Source: Aridibacter sp965216195 (GTDB taxonomy: Bacteria; Acidobacteriota; Blastocatellia; Pyrinomonadales; Pyrinomonadaceae). Taken from it: 64,000 nucleotides of DNA. Location of the stretch: NCBI GenBank assembly GCA_965216195.1, contig OZ244151.1, positions 1,488,001 to 1,552,000 of the forward strand, in the 5' to 3' direction. Each line of letters opens with the position of its first letter. Positions within the stretch are counted from its first letter, which is position 1. The position numbers and the translations under genes were made by a program. Shown here one piece after another: positions 58,821 through 64,000 of this stretch. The notes beneath the pieces were generated by a model. That model was given only the letters and a program-made list of their open reading frames with translations. It was not told the DNA's origin and did no database searches.

Positions 58821-58954
58821 ATATCATCAACATTTTTTTATAAAACGGGCGGAAACGCGCCTGTGAAGGAGCGTGTTAAATCATGGTGTTCCAAAAAGAT
58901 CGTCATTTACACACTTCCTAACGGGCGTGTTTCTGCAATAATAGGAGGACTAAT

Positions 58955-60133
58955 ATGACTTATCAAAAACTAAATATAAGCGGTGCACGTGCTGACGTTC
59001 TGTCCTGGGTTAATCACGGTCTGTCGTTTGAAGAACAAAACATGCTACGCAATGTTTCGCGTCTGCCTTGTTTGTTCAAACACGTCGCGCTGATGCCAGA
59101 CGCGCATCTTGGAATAGGTTCGATGGTCGGTTCCGTTATCGCAACCAAAGATGCCGTAATTCCGGCAACGGTCGGTGTCGACATCGGCTGCGGAATGATG
59201 GCGGTAAAAACCCCGTTTAAGAGCGGTATTTTGGACGGTAAGCTCAAAGACCTGCGTCATAATATCGAACGCACTATTCCCGTCGGATTTAACTGGCATA
59301 AAGATCCGGTTGATGAAGCCTCGCGCTGGGAAGCGTGGGGCGCGTTTGGCGAACTCCACGAAGGCGTTCAAGACCGCAAGTCGAAAGCTATGAAACAGCT
59401 CGGAACGCTTGGCGGCGGAAACCACTTCGTCGAAGTTTGCTTGGACACGGAAAATGTCGTTTGGCTGATGCTTCACTCAGGTTCGCGCGGTATCGGAAAT
59501 ATGATTGCACAGCGTCATATCGAAACCGCAAAACAGCTCCATCGTTTAAGCGAACTTCCCGATCCAAATCTTGCCTACTTTATTCAGGGGACTGACGAGT
59601 TCCGTGCATACTGGCGCGATCTGGAATGGGCGCAAAATTACGCGATGAAGAATCGTGAAATTATGATGAAGCGTCTTGTTTATCAGTTTAACCGTATGTT
59701 CAATAAGGGTGAGGATTTCGTTCCTGAAATTACGGTCAACTGCCACCACAACTACGTCGCCCTGGAAGAACACTATGGCGAAGACGTCTACGTCACCCGT
59801 AAAGGCGCGATCAACGCCGAAACGGGTCGCTATGGGATTATTCCGGGTTCGATGGGAGCGAAATCGTTCATCATCAAAGGACTCGGGAAACCTGAATCCT
59901 TCAACTCCTGCTCACACGGTGCGGGTCGTAAAATGTCGCGTACCAAGGCGAAGAAACACTTCACCAAAGCGGATTTGGAGGCGCAAACCGAGGGCGTTGA
60001 ATGTCGTAAAGACAAAGGCGTGATCGACGAAATTCCGGGAGCCTACAAAGACATCGATAAGGTCATGAGAAATCAGGAAGACCTTGTTGAGGTCGTTGCG
60101 GAATTGAAGCAGGTAGTTTGTGTTAAGGGGTGA
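58955..60133 (+). CDS. rtcB: RNA-splicing ligase RtcB
   Basis: 392 residues, with a strong SD (AGGAGG, 7 bases before the ATG). RtcB joins RNA 2',3'-cyclic phosphate and 5'-OH ends using GTP and Mn2+, in tRNA splicing and RNA repair. Evidence: VGVDIGCGMMAVK (metal Asp and Cys), GTLGGGNHFVEV, LMLHSGSRGIGN, NCHHNYV, GSMGAKSFII and NSCSHGAGRKMSRTKA with the guanylylated His (usually SCSHGAGR). All catalytic residues appear present. It belongs to the bacterial RtcB branch of near 390-410 residues. No RtcA or RtcR is adjacent; the nearest genes are a tRNA array and two zinc-ribbon proteins. Confidence 0.95.
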   Translation: MTYQKLNISGARADVLSWVNHGLSFEEQNMLRNVSRLPCLFKHVALMPDAHLGIGSMVGSVIATKDAVIPATVGVDIGCGMMAVKTPFKSGILDGKLKDLRHNIERTIPVGFNWHKDPVDEASRWEAWGAFGELHEGVQDRKSKAMKQLGTLGGGNHFVEVCLDTENVVWLMLHSGSRGIGNMIAQRHIETAKQLHRLSELPDPNLAYFIQGTDEFRAYWRDLEWAQNYAMKNREIMMKRLVYQFNRMFNKGEDFVPEITVNCHHNYVALEEHYGEDVYVTRKGAINAETGRYGIIPGSMGAKSFIIKGLGKPESFNSCSHGAGRKMSRTKAKKHFTKADLEAQTEGVECRKDKGVIDEIPGAYKDIDKVMRNQEDLVEVVAELKQVVCVKG

Positions 60134-60401
60134 GTGAAAGGCGGACGCGCCCTTCATTTACCAAAATTCTTAGAGGTCAAATCTCGGCAGACCCAGTTAT
60201 CAAGATGAACCGAAAAGAAATAGCACTCAATCCTCTCGATCGCGAGAGCGGTAGGTGGATATTCGATTTGGGTTACCGTGCCTGGTGTTTCTTAGCAACT
60301 TTTTAGGGTTAAATAAGCCAGGTCATATTATTGTAGCTTTAGTTCTTTACGCGGAATTTTCTTATCCATCATTGCCGTTTGATAGACAAATGCTGCCATA
60401 A

Positions 60402-62003
60402 TTACAGAGGCTTGTTTAAGTCTTCGGATTGCAAACGGTCGTAATTGTCCTGTGTTGAGTGATGCGTTTTTGTGTCATATTCGATACGGTCTTGGATGAA
60501 TTGGAACCCTGGAAGCCCCACGGCATCAAACGACAGATGATCCGTTCCGCCTGTGTTTCGAAAAGTGATGGTTGATGCTCCCATATCGGCAAAAGGCAAA
60601 AGCCATTGACGAAAAATCGGGGCGACCTTTTCATTTGATTGCAGATAGATTCCGCGAATTTTCCCTGTGCCGTTGTCGAGATTGTAGTAGGCGGAAAGTT
60701 TGTCGTAATCAGCCTTTTTGGTAAATTCGCCAAATGTTGTGCCGCTGAAATACAAAGGATTTACATCGTCGCGGATTCCGAAATGCTTAAAAACATAAGC
60801 CCTCGAACCTTTTATGCCTTGTTCTTCGCCTGACCAAAGTGCGACGCGAATTGTGCGACGCGGTTTTAAGCCGGAAGCTAAAATAATTCGTGACGCTTCC
60901 ATCGCAACTGCCACGCCTACCGCATTATCCGTCGCTCCAGTCGAACCGTGTTCGGAATCGAGATGTCCACCGAGCATAACGATTTCGTCCTTTAATTTCG
61001 GATCACTTCCCGGAATTTCAGCAATCGTATTGTAGGCATTTAAATCTTCATCGTGATAGTCTGTTTGCAGATTGACAGTCATCTGCAATTTTTCACCTGC
61101 GTTTAGCATTCGAACAAGCCGATTAAAGTCTTCAGTCGCCAAAATCATCTGCGGCAACATAAATTTTTCTGCACTTTTCTGATACGGCAGACGGCGATTT
61201 TTTGCTAAAAATTTCATCGGATCGGCCGGAAATTCCTGAGAGACAGCCGCGTCGGAAACAAAGATAGTCCCGCCACTTCCGCGAAAGCTATTGTTTACAA
61301 GAAGTGCCGCTTCTTCTTCGAGCAAAAACTTTACAAAATTTGAATTTTCGACAAAACGCTTGACAAATCTTTGCAAGCCTTCGGGGGAGGGCTGCCTGGG
61401 CGGCAGAGAATCGGGATCGGGTGCATTTGCCAATCTGAGTAAATCTTCTGCATCATATCTTTCCGCAGGCGGTTTAAAATCAGCCTTAATTTCCCGCGTA
61501 CTGCCAACCAAAACTATTTTACTTTTTAACTTCCCGCGATATTCTTCCAAATCTTTGGAGGTTATCGAATCAAGATGGACAACATCCGCCGTAATTTCGC
61601 CATTTGTCGAAGGCGACCACGCTTTCGGGTAAGCAATTAGCGGAAACGTTTGCGGCGAAGTAATTTCAGCGTGAAATCGATTGATTGACCAACCGCGTCC
61701 GAACTCTCCCCAAGCCTCAAGTTTGGCATTCTTCATTCCCCATCCTGCCATCTTATCGCGTGTCCAAATATTCGCCCGCTTCATATTCGGCGAATTTGTT
61801 AACCTCGCACCGATAACATCCGTCAGATAACTTGTAATCCGCATCACCTGAGAATTTTCCAAACCCTCTTTTTTCATTTTCCCAATGTCTTCGGGCGGTG
61901 CAGCATAAATCTTGTTCTGAGCTAAGGCTATTGTTGAAAATGAAGCCCACAATAGAAAACTTAACACTATAAATGTTATGAATTTTGATTTTCGAAATTT
62001 CAT
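60402..62003 (-). CDS. M28-family secreted peptidase, C-terminal frameshift
   Basis: About 533 residues as read from the ATG near 62003, which gives a signal peptide (FITFIVLSFLLWASFSTIALA). A PA-type insert precedes the M28 catalytic domain: MLGGHLDSEHGSTGATDNAVG, WSGEEQGIKGSRAYV and LDNGTGKI, and a final His in TGGTDHLSFDAVGLPGFQF. The frame ends at DLNKPL. One missing base there hides a normal tail: the next frame reads VIMAAFVYQTAMMDKKIP to a stop at 60328. So this is a real 1-base frameshift or a sequencing error. The catalytic residues lie upstream of it. It is a third M28 protein in the window. Confidence 0.82.
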   Translation of the reverse strand: MKFRKSKFITFIVLSFLLWASFSTIALAQNKIYAAPPEDIGKMKKEGLENSQVMRITSYLTDVIGARLTNSPNMKRANIWTRDKMAGWGMKNAKLEAWGEFGRGWSINRFHAEITSPQTFPLIAYPKAWSPSTNGEITADVVHLDSITSKDLEEYRGKLKSKIVLVGSTREIKADFKPPAERYDAEDLLRLANAPDPDSLPPRQPSPEGLQRFVKRFVENSNFVKFLLEEEAALLVNNSFRGSGGTIFVSDAAVSQEFPADPMKFLAKNRRLPYQKSAEKFMLPQMILATEDFNRLVRMLNAGEKLQMTVNLQTDYHDEDLNAYNTIAEIPGSDPKLKDEIVMLGGHLDSEHGSTGATDNAVGVAVAMEASRIILASGLKPRRTIRVALWSGEEQGIKGSRAYVFKHFGIRDDVNPLYFSGTTFGEFTKKADYDKLSAYYNLDNGTGKIRGIYLQSNEKVAPIFRQWLLPFADMGASTITFRNTGGTDHLSFDAVGLPGFQFIQDRIEYDTKTHHSTQDNYDRLQSEDLNKPL

Positions 62004-62016
62004 AATTTTAATTGGC

Positions 62017-62679
62017 TTACTTTTTCTCCAAAACAATATCGAAAACAGTCGTTTCAAATTCCTCGCCATTGATTTTTTCTTTTTTTATAGGAACAGCTAA
62101 AGACGAATGGAATAGGGAATCAATATCCTGTTTCGGGTCGCCTTTGAAAAACATTTCGCTTGTCAGTTTTTTATGTCCTTTGGCTAGAGCGATAAAATGT
62201 ATGTGTGGCGAACGCCAGAAGTTTGGTCCGGCTAAATATGGTTTAGGATGGACGGTTTCAAATTCGTAAAAACCTTCCTCGTTAGTAATCAAACGAACAC
62301 GGTTCTTGAAATCTCCGTTTCCGCTCGAATAGCTATCGGTTTGATTATCAACCTGCCACAAATCAAGCACAGTATTCGGCAACGGCTTTTTCGTTGCATA
62401 TGACCAGACTCGTCCGCTTACAAACAAAACCGTTCCCGGCTCAAAAGGTGGAGTGACCTTCGCCCGAAATGGCGAACCGCTTCTATAAAAGGGACCTTCC
62501 GAACGTGATGTAGTCAGCTTCAAATCGTCAGCGTCATCAAATGAGGCAAATGTTTCTTCCGCTTTATCAGCATCTAAACTTCGCGGAGTCGGTCGAGCAC
62601 TACTTCGCAAAATCAATCCGGAAACGCCAAGCATTGCCAATCCAATACCGCTTTTTTGTAAAAAATCTCTTCGTTTCAT
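62017..62679 (-). CDS. Intradiol ring-cleavage dioxygenase-like protein with Tat-type signal
   Basis: About 220 residues from the ATG at 62679. The N-terminus KRRDFLQKSGIGLAMLG is a Tat-like signal. The core has the intradiol fold: EGPFYRSGSPFR, VSGRVWSYATKKPLPNTVLD, LWQVDNQTDSYSS, GFYEFETVHPKPY and SPHIHFIALA. The Tyr and His residues match Fe3+ ligands of catechol/protocatechuate dioxygenases (two His in HIHF, Tyr in DSYS and KPY). Secreted relatives are common and their substrates are unclear. It lies 13 bases upstream of the M28 gene, likely co-transcribed. Confidence 0.8.
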   Translation of the reverse strand: MKRRDFLQKSGIGLAMLGVSGLILRSSARPTPRSLDADKAEETFASFDDADDLKLTTSRSEGPFYRSGSPFRAKVTPPFEPGTVLFVSGRVWSYATKKPLPNTVLDLWQVDNQTDSYSSGNGDFKNRVRLITNEEGFYEFETVHPKPYLAGPNFWRSPHIHFIALAKGHKKLTSEMFFKGDPKQDIDSLFHSSLAVPIKKEKINGEEFETTVFDIVLEKK

Positions 62680-62796
62680 AGCTCTCACTAAACCTTTTCT
62701 TATCGAAATTACGTCCAGACATAAGGAATTGTTTGAGTAAAGGTTACATATGTGAAGTCTGTTTGTATTGTAAATCTTTTGTCTGTTAGGATTTGT

Positions 62797-63606
62797 TTAG
62801 TTTTCTTTGTAAATTGCCCGAAACTCTGCTGGAGTCGTTTGAGTTGTTTTGCGAAAAACTTTTGTGAAGTGGCTTTGGTCGTAAAAACCCGATTCAGCCG
62901 AAATTTCGCTAAGCGGAGCGTTAGAATTTATAATTTTCTGGCAAGCAAACGCTATTCTCTGTTGTCTGATAAAATCCCCAATTGTGGAGTTAAAAAAGCT
63001 TCGAAACTCTTTAGCTAAATGAGTTGGATGTATTCCAACGGTGTGGGCAATATCCGAAATTGTCAGGTTATTCGTAAACTCCTCTTTGATATAATCTCTT
63101 GCTTCAATAAGCCATTTTGGAGCAGATGTTAAGTTTCTTTTCTCCCCACCGCGTAAAAACTCCGCGATGAGCTCAAGCATCAATCCCTCAACTGTCAAAG
63201 TCGAAAATTCGTCCATTTCACAAAATTCTTTGTAGAGCCGACTAACAATTCTAAGTAGTTCTAAGCGCTGAGCAACCATTGGTCGAAAAACAAAATCCTC
63301 GTTATCTAGATATCTAACGAAGCGTGAGTTTAACTGAATATTTAGACATCGTGACTCGGTATGAAAAAAATCGGAATGCTTTTCTCCTAGAGGATGAAAG
63401 ATCATGGAGGAGGAACCTAGTGTTTTTTTATTATCCTTATATTTTTCTGTAAAATTACCCTGCAAAATAAAGCAAAAATACGCAAAATCATGACTGTGAA
63501 AAGGTAGAGAGGTATTTTCAGAATGAACGGATTCGGTAAAATTGAGGTCAGCAATTTCGCTAATCCGGATTATTTTCCCATAAAGATTGCGTTTGCGAAT
63601 TTCCAT
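62797..63606 (-). CDS. AraC-family transcriptional regulator
   Basis: 269 residues. The N-terminal cupin-type half contains LPFHSHDFAYFCFILQGNF (about 34-52). The C-terminal double helix-turn-helix reads LTISDIAHTVGIHPTHLAKEFR and ISAESGFYDQSHFTKVFRKTT, ending QTTPAEFRAIYK, which is diagnostic of AraC/XylS. The ligand is unknown. It lies 118 bases upstream of the dioxygenase/M28 pair on the same strand and could control it, or the serine-hydrolase gene directly upstream. Confidence 0.88.
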   Translation of the reverse strand: MEIRKRNLYGKIIRISEIADLNFTESVHSENTSLPFHSHDFAYFCFILQGNFTEKYKDNKKTLGSSSMIFHPLGEKHSDFFHTESRCLNIQLNSRFVRYLDNEDFVFRPMVAQRLELLRIVSRLYKEFCEMDEFSTLTVEGLMLELIAEFLRGGEKRNLTSAPKWLIEARDYIKEEFTNNLTISDIAHTVGIHPTHLAKEFRSFFNSTIGDFIRQQRIAFACQKIINSNAPLSEISAESGFYDQSHFTKVFRKTTQTTPAEFRAIYKEN

Positions 63607-63623
63607 AACTTATCTTCAAGAAA

Positions 63624-64000
63624 CTAAATGCGGTTATGAATATTTAGATTATTTTTTTTATTCATTTTGTTAAATATCAAAGGTCTTCCGTTTTCGAATT
63701 GCCAAAGCATTTTCACAATTTCGCCCGATTTATTTCGTTCAAAACTAATGTTCACATATTCTGCACGATGATAAAACTTATCCTTTGAAATTGGAGTTAT
63801 GCCACGTTGGAACGGATAATTTCCCCATTTGAAATAAAGACTTTCTCCTTTTGAAATCACGTTTAGCGGAATAGAAATCTCCTTACTTCTGAATTCGCCC
63901 ACGTAATCTTTTGCCCTCGTGTTCGAAAATCTTATTTCGGAAAGTTCAAGTGGCTTTGAGAATGCACCACCGAAAATTACCGCGTTCAAATCTCTTGGAA
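63624..64000 (-). CDS. C-terminal part of a probable serine hydrolase (beta-lactamase-like) accessory domain, partial
   Basis: The frame is open to the right edge (upstream codons continue PRDL before LNAVIFGG), so only the last 125 residues are present. YVGEFRSKEISIPLNVIS then LYFKWGNYPFQRGITPISKDKF and VNISFERNKSGEIVKMLW form the beta-rich domain that follows the catalytic part in many class C beta-lactamase-like hydrolases (DUF3471-like). No catalytic SxxK is visible because that part lies outside the window. Confidence 0.6.
   Translation of the reverse strand, partial: PRDLNAVIFGGAFSKPLELSEIRFSNTRAKDYVGEFRSKEISIPLNVISKGESLYFKWGNYPFQRGITPISKDKFYHRAEYVNISFERNKSGEIVKMLWQFENGRPLIFNKMNKKNNLNIHNRI

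Noticed and set aside
60134..60327. Possible gene or RNA between rtcB and the M28 peptidase
   Set aside because: Only a short GC hairpin near 60140 is seen; no ORF with an SD and no tRNA fold.

Overview
The window looks like a chromosomal segment of a Gram-negative bacterium, most probably an acidobacterium of the Blastocatellia/Pyrinomonadaceae type. This is inferred from gene style, not from a marker gene: TonB receptors with N-terminal carboxypeptidase-like domains, several M28 peptidases, a DUF5117-type zinc protease, a type I glutamine synthetase, and many intergenic palindromes built from roughly 7-bp units. Most of the window is ordinary housekeeping and envelope coding sequence. There is no CRISPR array, no rRNA, and no integrase or transposase.

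Layout. 0-6 kb: end of a metal P-type ATPase, then a minus-strand iron/heme group (heme-type TonB receptor, heme oxygenase, tiny Cys-rich membrane protein) and a FecA-like receptor. 6-14.5 kb: queuosine precursor transporter, purD, a polysaccharide export protein, an MBL-fold hydrolase and an SDR. 15-21.8 kb: plus-strand membrane proteins, a DUF2490 protein, a sensor kinase and two tandem amidohydrolases. 21.9-26.1 kb: two M28 peptidases, mogA, a CoA-binding protein and an EamA transporter. 26.1-26.5 kb: a divergent spacer packed with a helically spaced TTTAAA-core motif ahead of an MGDG-synthase-type glycosyltransferase. 27.8-33.5 kb: a zinc protease, a possible structured 5' leader, a pentapeptide-repeat membrane protein, and a BrnT/BrnA-type toxin-antitoxin pair with a decayed copy of the carB tail beside it. 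33.6-42.9 kb: carB, feoB, feoA, pyrF, a peptidase and glnA. 43-53.2 kb: two acidic paralogues, a deoxyhypusine-synthase-like protein, an HtrA protease, PPK2, tRNA-Pro, a MerR regulator and thiL.

53.2-56.8 kb is the most unusual part. It is a dense same-strand array of 14 tRNA genes plus a broken one, interleaved with stable RNA-like hairpins and palindromic repeats, and containing a small protein gene behind a 15-codon leader ORF. Several of these tRNAs are non-canonical: a leucine anticodon on a class I body, C33, a missing CCA, an odd T loop, mismatched acceptor stems. About 2 kb downstream lies rtcB, an RNA ligase used in tRNA splicing and repair. 60-64 kb: an M28 peptidase with a C-terminal frameshift, an intradiol dioxygenase-like protein, an AraC regulator and the end of a serine-hydrolase-like gene.

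Two themes run through the window. First, iron: receptors, heme oxygenase and FeoAB, with a shared dyad TGAAA-N5-TTTCA upstream of both the fecA-like gene and feoA. Second, short palindromic repeat families that lie between genes but also occur in frame inside carB and feoB. Functions are inferred from motifs read by eye; no database search was possible.
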